64,000 bases of DNA from Tridacna crocea. Taxonomy: Eukaryota; Mollusca; Bivalvia; Cardiida; Cardiidae. Numbering within the stretch: the stretch's first letter is position 1; each line of letters opens with the position of its first letter. The notes beneath the pieces were generated by a model. It was given only the letters and a program-made list of their open reading frames with translations. It made no database searches and had not been told where the DNA came from. Shown here one piece after another: positions 19,326-30,700 of this stretch. Location: assembly GCA_943736015.1 (NCBI GenBank), contig OX031071.1, forward strand, positions 13,860,119 through 13,924,118. Direction: 5' to 3'. The translations under genes and the position numbers were made by a program.

Positions 19326-19476
19326 GATGAAATTCTGATCACTACTGACTGGTCTAATGGGGCTTGGCCCCATCATTTGGGCCAAAGACATTTTGTCTTG
19401 TGTAATAGAATTCAGGGATGTAATGGCCTCGGTATCTGTAACATACAGGGCTTGAAATCAAGAGATCTCTGGTTTG

Positions 19477-19705
19477 TTAACCCTTTACTCCATAGATACT
19501 CATTTCTACGCAATGCTTGTAGGAGCGTTTGGAAAACATTGTGGGAAAAGGTGAAATTGCTCGTCACGATCAATTTCACCTTTTGCCACAATGTTTTCTA
19601 TGCTATCAAAAGGTGTCATATACACATAAGAAACAACTTCATCCTTCCTGTTATTAAGGGTGAATTAGAGATACCATAGAAATGCTTTATGGAGTAAAGG
19701 GCTAA
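19477..19705. mobile_element. MITE-B copy, complete
   Basis: TTAACCCTTTACTCCATAGA to TTATGGAGTAAAGGGCTAA with the B-form hairpin; type copy for MITE-B. Confidence 0.85.
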
Positions 19706-19744
19706 CTGACTATCAAGTAACAAAATTTTAGGTTTGTCCAAATC

Positions 19745-19936
19745 AGAAACAGAAGCCAAGATAGAAGGACTGAACTTGATATCAAAATTGAAAATATCAA
19801 TTATTCTCCACTAAACCCTTTGTTGTGTGTTCATTAGAATCATCTCATCGAGACGATTCTAACGAGTACCCACAACATAGGGTTTGGAAGAGAAAGAGTA
19901 AGTTTAGAATACCATCACCTCCTCTTATCTGTAGCT
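19745..19936. mobile_element. MITE-K copy
   Basis: Central AAACCCTTTGTTGTG...CACAACATAGGGTTT palindrome and terminal TTATCTGTAGCTCTGG, as in the complete copy at 24866-25070. Confidence 0.7.
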
Positions 19937-20335
19937 CTGGGAAAGTAGCCGGTGGTTTGAGAATATAGTGCGAAACATTAGTTGAAACATACTTCTGGAA
20001 AGCATGGGTAGGAGTACTGGCCGCAGCGATATAACTGAAATTTTGCTGAAAACAGTGTTAAACAACAATCAAAACTTATCCTCAACCAAGCAATGCCTTA
20101 TTTAAAGACCCGTAGAAAAAATAGGTTGAAAAGCAATGTATGAAAAGGAGTAAAATGCTGGTAAGCAGTGTCTTCCTTTTCTTACAAAGTTTTTAGCCCT
20201 TTCAAAAACATTCTATCATTTGATTGGTTGTTTTCAAATTGTCTCAACTAGGGACAAAATTTGTTGTGTGATAGAGGTACATAACAATCTCTGGTTTTTA
20301 TGACTCAGAGATAGACACAATATACTTAACCCTTT

Positions 20336-20553
20336 CCCAAACAATCCCTGGTTTTTGCGGGTCTGGAATAGAAGCCTTTTGAAAACATCGAGGGAAAAGG
20401 AGAAAATGCTGGTAACAGCATTTTCTCATTTTCCCACAATGTTTTCTACTCTATCATAGACAGATATCATCTTTTCAGCAAAAGTTGAATTGTCGTCTGT
20501 AATTGCTTTCAATTTGGTCTAGTCCAAAAGTTTGTCTTTTGGGAAAGAGTTAA
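20336..20553. mobile_element. MITE-A copy
   Basis: TTAACCCTTTCCCAAACAAT to GGGAAAGAGTTAA. A decayed relative lies at about 20085-20290. Confidence 0.8.
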
Positions 20554-21130
20554 GGAAAAAAAAAAAGACAGCACAAAAACATATCAACTCGGAAATGAAT
20601 TTACATGTATTTTTATTAATGGATTAACAGACAATCTATTGTCAATTTTAATCCATGAATACTCACAAATATCGCACTCACAGAGTGCAAACAAAAATGA
20701 CGTCATTTTGTAAATAATAAAAAAAAGATAAATTATGAAATGCAGAATGAAAGTAATGATTACAAAAATGGATTATGAGTATGTGCGATGGTATGTACAG
20801 AGAAAATGAAAAATGAAAATGATGGTTGCGAAAATCCGAAATGTAACTTCTTAATACGAATATCAATTACAATCTCATTGAACAAATTTGCAGCAATAAT
20901 TATAACCTCAAAGGTATAGTGAAAATATTAGGTAAATGGAGAAATTGCTTGTGACAAGCAATTTCTCCATTTATCTAGGGGTTTTCAAGCGAGGTGTAAA
21001 AAATTGTGTACAAGGACAGTTTTTTCTAACCTGCAAAATATATGAAATGAACATTTTCAGGTAATAGTAAAACCAATGTAACTATTTCAAATGCATTCTT
21101 TAGAGAGAAAAAAATATCTTTTAACTGAAT
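20554..21130. other. AT-rich region with one short hairpin
   Basis: A perfect hairpin at 20934-20973 (AAATGGAGAAATTGCTTG and inverse) resembles the core of the MITE-B/C hairpins but lacks their flanks. A 14-bp AAATGACGTCATTT palindrome lies near 20696. No gene seen. Confidence 0.6.
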
Positions 21131-21157
21131 AATGAAGATCCAAGATTAGACTGAAAG

Positions 21158-21388
21158 TTATGCGCAGCCAGATCTTGATCGACACTGCCCGAACAAGAGT
21201 CCTTCAGCCGGGCTTTGCAGGCTACTGTCTAAATCACTCAAGACAACCACAACTTTAGCACGTGTTCTGTCTTTAGCTCCTTGTAAAAGTCCAACACAAT
21301 CCGGATTCATCACAACCTTCAAGCTGCCTTCGTCGAACTTAATGTCACGAATCCTATGTACAGACCCATGAATATTTACAGTGTTCAT
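21158..21388 (-). CDS. Unidentified small ORF just downstream of histone H1
   Basis: Starts 23 nt after the H1 stop on the same strand. The first about 68 residues look protein-like (MNTVNIHGSVHRIRDIKFDE, then VVMNPDCVGLLQGAKD, then AKVVVVLSDLDSSLQS), with balanced composition and no low complexity. The final residues run into a PAL-D hairpin (21140-21195), so the real C-terminus may have been replaced. I do not recognise a family. It could be a fragment of an old gene, a read-through product, or chance within a 3' UTR. Confidence 0.3.
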   Translation of the reverse strand: MNTVNIHGSVHRIRDIKFDEGSLKVVMNPDCVGLLQGAKDRTRAKVVVVLSDLDSSLQSPAEGLLFGQCRSRSGCA

Positions 21389-21411
21389 GTGAAATGTAGT
21401 CCTTTAGTTGT

Positions 21412-21951
21412 TCACTTCTTCGCCGCTTTTTTGGCAGGTTTCTTTGGTGATTTTGCCTTCTTTGCTGCTTTCTTTGCTGGCGACTTCTTGGGTTTTGGAG
21501 CTTTCTTCGCTGGAGATTTCTTGGGTTTCGCAGCTGCCTTCTTCTTAGGAGTCTTCACTTTCTTAGCTTTAGCTTTCTTTTCACCAGCTGGCTTCTTGGC
21601 TTTTGGTTTTTTGGCCTTGGCAGCCTTAGGCTTCGACGCTTTTGGCTTTTTCGTTTTCACGGCTTCTCCAATACGGAATGAACCGCTTGCACCTGTTCCT
21701 TTCGCCTGTTTGAGTACTCCTTTGGTGACCCCACTTTTAAGTGCCACTTTCAAGCGAGCGTTGACGCCTTTCTCGTCGGATCCAACATTGAAATTCTTCA
21801 CGATGTACTTCAGTATGGCTTGTCTAGATGAGCCCCCTCTCTCCTTGAGACTTGAAATGGCTTGCTTGATCATCTCAATGTACTTGGGATGAGTTGCAGC
21901 CTTCTTTGGCTTCGCAGCCTTCTTCGGTTTTGCAGGAGTAGCGTCAGACAT
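21412..21951 (-). CDS. Linker histone H1
   Basis: An intact 179-residue intronless ORF. Residues 1-18 are a short basic N-tail (MSDATPAKPKKAAKPKK). Residues 19-95 form the winged-helix H1/H5 globular domain: HPKYIEMIKQAISSLKERGG, SSRQAILKYI, and the closing GTGASGSFRI motif at about 86-94. Residues 96-179 are a Lys/Ala/Pro tail with repeated SPAKK and PKK motifs, which condense linker DNA and can be phosphorylated by CDKs. Length and layout are those of somatic invertebrate H1. It binds nucleosome entry/exit DNA in the nucleus. No core histone genes are nearby, so this is a solitary H1, not part of a visible histone quintet. I see no canonical 3' histone stem-loop immediately downstream, which suggests either a polyadenylated (replacement-type) transcript or a diverged signal. 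The long + strand ORF opposite it is a shadow. Confidence 0.95.
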   Translation of the reverse strand: MSDATPAKPKKAAKPKKAATHPKYIEMIKQAISSLKERGGSSRQAILKYIVKNFNVGSDEKGVNARLKVALKSGVTKGVLKQAKGTGASGSFRIGEAVKTKKPKASKPKAAKAKKPKAKKPAGEKKAKAKKVKTPKKKAAAKPKKSPAKKAPKPKKSPAKKAAKKAKSPKKPAKKAAKK

Positions 21952-21963
21952 GATTCTTATTTC

Positions 21964-22027
21964 AAACCGAGAGTCGGATAGTATTCAGCAGTACCAAACC
22001 GAGAGTCGGATAGTATTCAGCAGTACC
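21964..22027. repeat. Tandem 32-bp duplication in the H1 5' leader
   Basis: Two identical units starting AAACCGAGAGTCGG and ending TTCAGCAGTACC, between the TATA box and the ATG. Confidence 0.95.
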
Positions 22028-22067
22028 AGAATAAAACAAGTGTGTAGCTGTAAACAATGAGTGACTT

Positions 22068-22075
22068 TATTTATA
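22068..22075 (-). promoter_or_regulatory. TATA box of H1
   Basis: TATAAATA on the minus strand, 117 bp upstream of the H1 ATG; the expected start site falls about 90 bp before the ATG. Confidence 0.7.
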
Positions 22076-22152
22076 GCTCGAGCGCGGACCTTGCAGAGAA
22101 CACCAACAAGTGCGTTCGAGGTTCGATCGAAATGACGATTATTTCTTTGTAC

Positions 22153-22159
22153 TGTGTTT
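22153..22159 (-). promoter_or_regulatory. H1 box (AAACACA)
   Basis: AAACACA on the minus strand, 78 bp upstream of the TATA box. This element and roughly this spacing are characteristic of H1 promoters. Confidence 0.6.
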
Positions 22160-22199
22160 GTTATGCCAAATTAAAACTCAAATTCACGATTCTAACAGC

Positions 22200-23412
22200 T
22201 CTAGATACAATATCTTTTGATTTCAACAAAGGCATTACATATTAAAATTTATTCCAAACAATAAAAAGTGTTCGGACAAACTTTATTTTTGAAGTGTTTT
22301 TAAAATAAAGTTGGAATTTTAGTGTAATAAAACATTAATTTGCAAATTCAATTAATCCATGTTCACGAAATAGTTCCAAACCGTAATATTTTATCTGTGA
22401 AAATGAAAAACTATTCATTTTTCGATGTTACTGTCAATAGAAGTATGCATTATCAGCTAAAATAAAGGTGTCCGACTTCTTTACTTTTCTGCTATAAAAC
22501 ACAAAATTCTGTCGGTCGCCATTCTCACGTATTGGATGTTTGCCTAAGTCCTCGCAATTTTCTACAAAATAAATTTCTGAAGAAGGTGTTTCTACGTGAT
22601 AATAGATGTAATTGATTGACAGAAAATATCATCCTTGTAACAGATAGAGAGAAAAACATTACTTTCAGTGAAAATAAGGCCAAAAAACCGAATGAAAAGA
22701 GAATCATATGAACCGCCGAACCTAGCGGGTCAAGTCATGTACAACAACACTGACCAAATCAAAGGCTCTATTTTTGTGTCTTTTTTTTTTTGTAAAACGC
22801 AAACTAAAGAAAACTGTCGTGAAAAATACATTTATAGGTCAATCAATGACTTATTTTCAACATGTTTTATCTAGCTTGCAGTGTCTTTGTCTTTTTTTTT
22901 AATGGAAACATTTTTCTGTCCTCTTTCGATAACAGATTCAAAATGGCGACTCTGTTTTGATTTTTGTAAATTCTTTCTTTCAAGTAAACAATCTGTAAAT
23001 CGTTAACAACGTATATTTGAAGTCATGAAATCATGACTTGAAATTACAACTGAATACTCGAGTATCAAGGCGATAATGCAAGCTAGAAATACTTAAAAAA
23101 ACGATGTCAGTTATGTGACTTTAGCCTCAGTACAGATTTACTGAGCACATTCGCGATGTCCAGCGAGACTGGGCCTTCATTCACATTAATTTTGTGTACG
23201 TTTGAAGAAGTTAATCGATCTGATTGAGTTAATAAAATGCTTTATCTAATATATATATATTTTTTTTTACAAGGCGATGAAAATAAATTTGTTATCATGT
23301 GCAGAACGTCTGCAGTCAAACAAATAATTTATTATACAAAGGACCTGGTTTAGTGAGACTCAAATTTTGGCGGGTTTCGTTGGTGTGATTATTTCTGCAG
23401 TTATCTGTAATC
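22200..23412. other. Intergenic, no recognisable feature
   Basis: AT-rich unique-looking sequence upstream of H1; only short chance ORFs. Confidence 0.5.
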
Positions 23413-23642
23413 TTTAACTCATTACCAAACGACAATATTTTAGACTAGTCCAAACATAAAGCATTTGCAGACGACAAAATGGAAGTGACTGAAAATTTGA
23501 AATGTGTTCTGGGAAGGGTGGAAAACACTGTGGGAAAGGGAGAAAATGCTGGTTACCAGCATTTTCTCCTTTTCCCACAATGTTTTCTAAAGATTTCTTT
23601 CTTGGAGGCGTCAAAAGTCGGGATTGTGTGGTAATGGGTTAA
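23413..23642. mobile_element. MITE-A copy (chain member 1)
   Basis: TTAACTCATTACCAAACGAC to GTGTGGTAATGGGTTAA, intact hairpin. Confidence 0.85.
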
Positions 23643-23647
23643 GCTAT

Positions 23648-23825
23648 TTAATCCTTTTCCACGCAGCAAAAATGTGGATAGTATTTGTCCTATAGATAAA
23701 AAACATTGTGGGGAAAGGAGAAAATGCTGGTTACCAGTATTTCTCTTTTGTCCAAACAGTGTTAAAAAGACCTTCCTTCTCAAGGTCTGTAAAAGAAATC
23801 GGGACTGTGTGGTATAGGATTTATT
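23648..23825. mobile_element. MITE-A copy, decayed (chain member 2)
   Basis: TTAATCCTTTTCCACGCAGC start, broken hairpin, GTGTGGTATAGGATTTATTAA end. Confidence 0.65.
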
Positions 23826-24050
23826 AACCCTTTACCACAGAATGACAATTTTTAACACCCCTGGAGAAAGCTTTTGAAAACATTGTGGGAAAAGGAGAAA
23901 ATGCTGGTAACCAGCATTTTCTCCTTTTCCCACAATGTTTTCTACCCTCCCAAAGCAAATTTCAATTTTTGAGCCACATTTTTGTTTGGTCGTTTGCCAA
24001 TGCTTACATTTTGGACCACTCTAAAATTTTGTCCTTCCGAAGAGAGTTAA
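23824..24050. mobile_element. MITE-A copy (chain member 3)
   Basis: TTAACCCTTTACCACAGAAT to CGAAGAGAGTTAA, intact hairpin; shares its TTAA with the next element. Confidence 0.85.
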
Positions 24051-24275
24051 CCCTTTACCCCATAAGGCATTTCTACGATATCTCTAACTGACCCTAAATA
24101 ACAGCAAGGATGGAGCTGTTTCTTATGTGTATAAGACACCTTTTGATAGCATAGAAAATATTGTGGCAAAAGGTGAAATTGCTCGTCACGAGCAATTTCA
24201 CCTTTTGCCACAATGTGTTCCAAAGGCTCCTACAAGCAATGTGTAGAAATGAGTATCTATGGAGTAACGGGTAGC
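24047..24275. mobile_element. MITE-B copy (chain member 4)
   Basis: TTAACCCTTTACCCCATAAG to TATCTATGGAGTAACGG with B-form hairpin. Confidence 0.85.
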
Positions 24276-24604
24276 CTGGCATTCAGACCCTGCATTTAAG
24301 TCATTGTAATAAGCAAGGTACACAACTACAGCGAAGTCACAGAAATGTGTGTTGTTACTTGCCCTTCTTCTGAAATACAGACATTCAGAACATTGAGCAC
24401 ACAGAGTTTTCATTTTGCAGTTTTACTTGATGACTTTCTTTAATGAAAAGGCTCTATTTAAGGGACTGACACCAGTCTAAGTAACGGGCTAAAAGACCTT
24501 CGGGACTATGTGGTAAACGGTTTAAGCACCTCATACATTTAGCAAGATTTTCTTCTGACCAGAAATTTTATTGTACAGACGTTAAACCATATCCTGGTAA
24601 CTAA

Positions 24605-24833
24605 TTAACTCATTACCAAAAGACAAAATTTTAGGTTTGTCCAAATCGAAAGCATTTGCAGACGACAAAATAAAAGTGACCCAAAATTTGAAATTTGTTT
24701 TGTGAAGGGTAGAAAACATTGTGGGAAAAGGAGAAAATGCTGGTTACCAGCATTTTCTCCGTCTCCCACAATATTTTCTAAAGGCTTCTTTCTCAGGGGC
24801 GCCAAAAGTAGGGATTGTGTGGTAATGAGTTAA
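24605..24833. mobile_element. MITE-A copy
   Basis: TTAACTCATTACCAAAAGAC to GTGTGGTAATGAGTTAA. Confidence 0.85.
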
Positions 24834-24865
24834 CTATATAATGAAACGTTCATGCCGATGGTAAA

Positions 24866-25070
24866 CAGAGCTCCAGATAAGAGGGACTGATGGTTTTCTA
24901 AATCCATTATTTCTCTTCCAAACCCTATGTTGTGGGTACTCATTAGAATCGTCTCGATGAGACGATTCTAATGAGTACCCATAACATAGGGTTCAGTGGA
25001 GAATGAATTATATTTTCAATTTTGAAATTTCAAAATTCCTTCCTTCTATCTGGAGCTCTGGCAAAAACTC
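24866..25070. mobile_element. MITE-K copy, complete
   Basis: Terminal inverted repeats CAGAGCTCCAGATAAGA and TCTATCTGGAGCTCTG with a central palindrome of about 74 bp (AACCCTATGTTGTGGGTACT and inverse around GTCTCGATGAGAC). Confidence 0.85.
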
Positions 25071-25109
25071 AAATATTGCTATTTCAAAGGTATTTTAGGG
25101 AGAAAGCTA

Positions 25110-25200
25110 TCTTCTTATCGGACAATGCAGATCCAAGATCAGACTGCATGTTCCGGGTAGTCTGATCTCGATCGATACTGTCCGCAAAAGCTTAGTGAGT
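25110..25200. repeat. PAL-D hairpin element
   Basis: CGGACAATGCAGATCC and inverse around TGCATGTTCCGGG. Confidence 0.7.
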
Positions 25201-25382
25201 CGCCTAGCAGGCTAAAGGTTAGATATATATATAATTATATATATTTTTTTAAGGATTTAAACATAAATATTTCTCATCCATGCAAGATTATTCTAATATT
25301 TCTCAAAGGTCTGTATAAATGAATTAATAAATATTAGAGAATAGTAATTGGGAAAATGATCATACACATTGATATAATATGT

Positions 25383-25617
25383 GTAAACTCTTTACTAGAC
25401 AATCCCAACTTTTAACGACCTTGAGAAAGAAAGCTTTTGAAAACCTTGTGGGAAAAGGAGAAAATGCTGGTAACCAGCATTTTCTCCTTTTTCCCTCAAT
25501 GTTTCTACCCTTCCCATAACAATTAAACTTCAACTTTTGAGTCGCTATAATTTTGTCGCCTGCAAATGCTTTTGGAATTTGGACCAGTCTCATATTATGC
25601 TGTTTGGTAAAGAGTTA
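25383..25617. mobile_element. MITE-A copy
   Basis: TAAACTCTTTACTAGACAAT to GCTGTTTGGTAAAGAGTTA. Confidence 0.8.
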
Positions 25618-25656
25618 CATAAACAATGGAGAATGGACCACCGTTTAGAAGTAAAT

Positions 25657-25692
<36 letters not shown>

Positions 25693-25744
25693 TACAGACA
25701 GACAGACAGAGAGAAAGAGAGACACAGACAGACAGACAGACAGA
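25657..25744. repeat. (GA)n/(GACA)n microsatellite
   Basis: GA run followed by CAGACAGA and GAGACAGA variants; the overlapping ORF is low complexity. Confidence 0.95.
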
Positions 25745-25769
25745 GCCTTTCTCTCCCTGGCTAATCTTG

Positions 25770-26390
25770 GGAGAGACTGACTCATTTTCTCTCTCTCTCT
25801 CCCAACGCCGACATCTCTCTAACCTTGTCTTTTACGAGATACATTTATAGTTACCAGCATTTTGTCCAGTTGCAAGAACGTTTTTTTTTTTACTTTCCCG
25901 CTCATATTCGCCCTGAAAACTCTGAAATTTTTATTAAGATTAAAAAGGGAATGTAGATTATTTAGATTATTTAGATTAAAAAGGGAATAAAGAGATTTAA
26001 AAGCGTTATATGTATCCTTGAATTCTCTATGTTAAGCCCACGGTGAGAAACGTGTAAAATTTACAAGGGAGAGCAGTGCGACGTTCCTAAATATTATCTG
26101 AAATCATATATATATAATCATATACGAAATCATTTATATCTGTAAAGCACGTACGCTAGGCATGGACGACTCCCTTTGTCTTGCGGACCGTACAAACATT
26201 AAGAAAAAAAGCAATTACTCGCGACGCGTATTTTCTATTTTTTGCTATATATTATATTATTTCTTGAATCAAATCCGAAGTAACTGTGGGAAAGAATGTT
26301 GTGCGTAATCCGGAAAAAGAAACATCAGGAAAGCAAGTAGGCGTGCCCTGGCCCCCGTGATATAACTGAATTAATGTTGAAAACGCGGCT
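25770..26390. other. Intergenic, no recognisable feature
   Basis: AT-rich; short TATATATATA stretches only. Confidence 0.5.
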
Positions 26391-26393
26391 TAT

Positions 26394-26424
<31 letters not shown>

Positions 26425-27013
26425 TTATCAATCAACTAAGCACACACTCACTCTCTCACTCAGTCACTCACTAACTCGATCCATCCATCAATCAATCATT
26501 CAAACAAACAAACAAACAAACAAAAAACTAATTAATCAATCAGCAAATTGATCAATCAATCAACGAATCAATCAATCAAAACATCAATCAATCAATACAC
26601 CAATCAATACATCAATCTATCCATAAAGCAAAACATCAATCCATCAATCAACCGATCAATAAACTGATCAATCTACCAATACATCAATTCATCAATCAAA
26701 CGATCAATCAATAGACCAATCAATCAATCAATCAATCAATCAATTAACAAACCAACTAATCAATCAATCAACTAATTAATTAATCAATCAATGTATCAAT
26801 CAATCAATTTATCAATCCATACATCAAAACATCAATCCATCACTCAACCGAACAATAAACTGATCAATCCATCAATTCATCAATCAAGCGATCAATCAAC
26901 GGATCAATCAAGCGATGAATCAAGCGAACAATCAAACGACCAATCAATCAATCAACCAACCAACCAACCGACCAATCAATCAATCAATCAATCAATCAAC
27001 CAATCAACCAATC
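26391..27013. repeat. (AATC)n microsatellite, compound, about 620 bp
   Basis: Nearly continuous ATCA/AATC tetranucleotide repeats with CATC, CAAC and GAAT variants. The long ORF inside it is a Ser/Asn/Gln-rich artefact. Confidence 0.95.
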
Positions 27014-27064
27014 TGCAGTAACCGTGAAAGCCGGAGTAACTGGTATTATCAACATCAGGGAAGT

Positions 27065-27460
27065 AAGTAAAAACCTTACCAAAATATGCCTTCTTGAGTA
27101 AGAACCCTTCTGTAAACGCTGTGGGAAAATGGAAAATGCTGTTTAATAACCCTCTTTATCCCTTTTCTGACATTGTTTTCTCGGGTAACTGTGAAAGTAG
27201 TGAAAATGGTATGATTCATGACAGGGGAGTTAGTATAATACTTCACCAAACAATCCCGACTTTTGAATACCCTGGTTAAGAGACGTGTTGAAAACATTGT
27301 GGGAAAAAGAGAAAATGCTGGTAACCAGCATTTTCTCTTTTTCCCACAAAGCTTTCTAACCCTATCATATGCACCTATCATATGCAAGTCCCCTCGTTAA
27401 AGTCACACTGATTTTGTCGTCTGCTATTGCTTTTAATTTGAAAAGGTGTAAGATTTTGTA
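27065..27460. mobile_element. Two decayed MITE-A copies
   Basis: A broken hairpin near 27120-27200. A better-preserved one at 27297-27350 (GTGGGAAAAAGAGAAAATGC and inverse) has eroded ends. Confidence 0.65.
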
Positions 27461-27739
27461 GGTTGAAAAGGAATATAATTAAACCGCAACGAGATACGAC
27501 CATTATTAAACTGCTACGAGATACGATATAACTATCACGATTATTTTAGAAAACTATTGCGGTAAATCAAAGTTTCTGGGAAATTTTAGCTTTTCAATTT
27601 ATCAGGTAGATTTTCCAAGGAAACTGATTTTTCGCAGTAGATTTAAAAAATATTCAATGATAGTTATCATGTACCTCGCAGCACATTAATGCCACTATAC
27701 TATACCTAAAGCTTACGCAAATTTTGTTCGTAACTACCT

Positions 27740-30700
27740 TGGTGAAACGAGGCCCAGTTGATTTTTACCGAGGTTATCCACTAGCGTATACTACAATGGC
27801 TACCTAGGGTATCCACTTGTACATGTTTCAAAACACTGGTCAGTTCATTTTTACCAAGGTTATTCACTAATACTTACTACGAGGGCTGCATACCATTAGA
27901 CTTTCCCTATTTTCCTATTTTCCTCATGTGCATTCCACAAGGGCTACATAGCAATCCATTTTAGTTAGGTTACCCACCGGTATAGGCCACAAGGGCTACA
28001 TAGCAGTCCATTTTAGTCAGGTTACCCACCGGTATAGGCCACAAGGGCTACATAGCAGTCCATTTTAGTTTGGTTACCCACCAGTATAAGCTACAAGTCC
28101 TACACAGCAGTCCATTTTAGTTAGGTTACCCACCAGTATAGGCCACAAGGGCTACACAGCAGTCCACTTTAGTAAGGTTACCCGCCAGTATAGGCCACAA
28201 GGGCTACACAGCAGTCCACTTTAGTTAGGTTACCCACCGGTTTAGGCCTCAAGGGCTGAACAGCAGTCCATTTTGGTCGGGTTACCCACCAGTGTAGGCC
28301 ACAAGGGCTACATAGCAGTCCATTTTAGTCGGGGTACCCACCAGTATAGGCCACAAGGGCTACATAGCAGTCCATTTTAGTTATGTTACCCACCGGTATA
28401 GGCCACAAGGGCTACATAGCAGTCCACTTTAGTTAGGTTACCCACCGGTATAGGCCACAAGGGCTACAAAGCAGTCCACTTTAGTTAGGTTACCCGCCAG
28501 TATAGGCCACAAGGGCTACATAGCAGTCCACTTTAGATAGGTTACCCGCCAGTATAGGCCACAAGGGCTACATAGCAGTCCACTTTAGTTAGGTTACCCA
28601 CTAGTATAGGCCACAAGGGCTACATAGCAGTCCATTGTAGTCGGGTTACCCGCCAGTATAGGCCACAAGTGCTACATAGTAGTCCAATTTAGTCGGGTTA
28701 CCCGCCAGTATAGGCCACAAGGGCTACATAGCAGTCCATTTTAGTCGGGTTACCCACCAGTATAGGCCACGAGTGCTACATAGCAGTCCATTTTAGTAAG
28801 GTTACCCACCAGTATGGGTCACAAGTGCTACAAAGCAGTCCATTTTAGTTAGGTTACCCACCGGTATAGGCCACAAGGGCTACATAGCAGTCCATTTTAG
28901 TCGGGTTACCCACCAGTATAGTCCACAAGGGCTACATAGCAATCCATTTTAGTCGGGTTACCCACCAGTATAAGCCACAAGGGCTACATAGCAGTCCATT
29001 TTAGTTTGGTTACCTACCAGTATAGGCTACAGGTGCTACATAGCAGTCTACTTTAGTCGGGTTACCCACCAGTATAGGCTAAAAGGGCTACATAGCAGTC
29101 CAATTTATTCGCGTTACCCACCAGTATAGGCCACAAGGGCTACATAGCAGTCCATTTTAGTTAGGTTACCCGCCAGTATAAGTTACAAGGGCTACATAGC
29201 AGTCCATTTTAGTTAGGTTACCCGCCAGTATAAGTTACAAGGGCTACATAGCAGTCCATGTTAGTTATGTAACCCGCCAGTATAGGCTACAAGGACCACA
29301 TAGCAGTCCATTTTAGTTTGGTTACCCGCCAGTATAGGCCACAAGGGCCACATAGCAGTCCATTTTAGTTAGGTTACCCGCCAGTATAAGCCACAAGGAA
29401 TACATAGCAGTCCATTTTAGTTAGGTTACCCGCCAGTATAAGCCACAAGGGCTACATAGCATCCCACTTTAGTTAGGTTACCCACCAGTATAGGCCACAA
29501 GGGCTATATAGCAGTCCACTTTAGTTAGGTTACCCGCCAGTATAAGTTACAAGGGCTACATAGCAGTCCATTTTAGTTAGGTTACCCACCAGTATAGGCC
29601 ACACGGGCTACATAGCTGTCCATTTTAGTCAGGTTTCCCACCAGTATAGGCCACACGGGCTACATAGCTGTCCATTTTAGTCAGGTTACCGGCTACAAGT
29701 GCTACACAGCAGTCCAGTTTAGTTATGTTACCCGCCGGTATAGGCCACAAGGGCTACATAGCAGTCCATTTTAGTTAGGTTACCCGCCGGTATAAGCTAC
29801 AAGTCCTACATAGCAGTCCATTTTGGTTATGTTACCCACCGGTATAGGCCACAAGGGCTACATAGCAGTCCATTTTGGTTATGTTACCCACCGGTATAGG
29901 CCACAAGGGCTACATAGCAGTCCATTTTAGTTAGGTTACCCACCGGTATAGGCCACAAGGGCTACATAGCAGTCCATTTTAGTTAGGTTACCCACCGGTA
30001 TAGGCCACAAGGGCTACATAGCAGTCCATTTTAGTTAGGTTACCCACCGGTACAGGCCACAAGGGCTACATAGCAGTCCATTTTAGTCAGGTTACCCACC
30101 AGTATAAGCCACAAGGGCTACATAGCAGTCTATTTTAGACAGGTTACCCACCAGTATAGGCCACAAGGGCTACATAGCAGTCCATTTTAGTCAGGTTAAC
30201 CACCAGTATACATAGCAGTCTAGTTTAGTTATGTTACCCACCAGTACAGGCCCCAAGGGCTACATAGCAGTCCATTTTAGTCAGGTTACCCACCAGTATA
30301 GGCCACAAGGGCTACATAGCAGTCCATTTTAGTCAGGTTACCCACCAGTATAGGCCACAAGGGCTACATAGCAGTCCATTTTAGTCAGGTTACCCACCAG
30401 TATAAGCCACAAGGGCTACATAGCCGTCCAGTTTAGTTATGTTACCCACCAGTATAAGCTACAAGGACCACATACCAGCTTTTTTGCATAGAATATCCAT
30501 TAGCACATGCTTCAAGGGATACATACCAATTGATTTTACCTCGGTTAACCACTACAATTATATTATATACCATTAAACTTTACCCCTGTCTTATTACCGG
30601 TAAATGCCACAAGGGCTACATGTATATCAGTCTGTTTTAGCTAGATTATCCACAAGTTTAACTCATTTACAAACGACAATATTTTAGGCTTGTCCAAATC

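Noticed and set aside
21356-21892. 178-residue + strand ORF rich in Phe and Ala
   Set aside because: Antisense shadow of the histone H1 coding sequence.
26791-27021. 76-residue Ser/Asn/Gln-rich ORF
   Set aside because: Translation of the (AATC)n microsatellite.
27947-30440. CRISPR-like array (regular repeats)
   Set aside because: The 52-bp units are directly adjacent without unique spacers, in an intron-bearing animal genome; it is a minisatellite.
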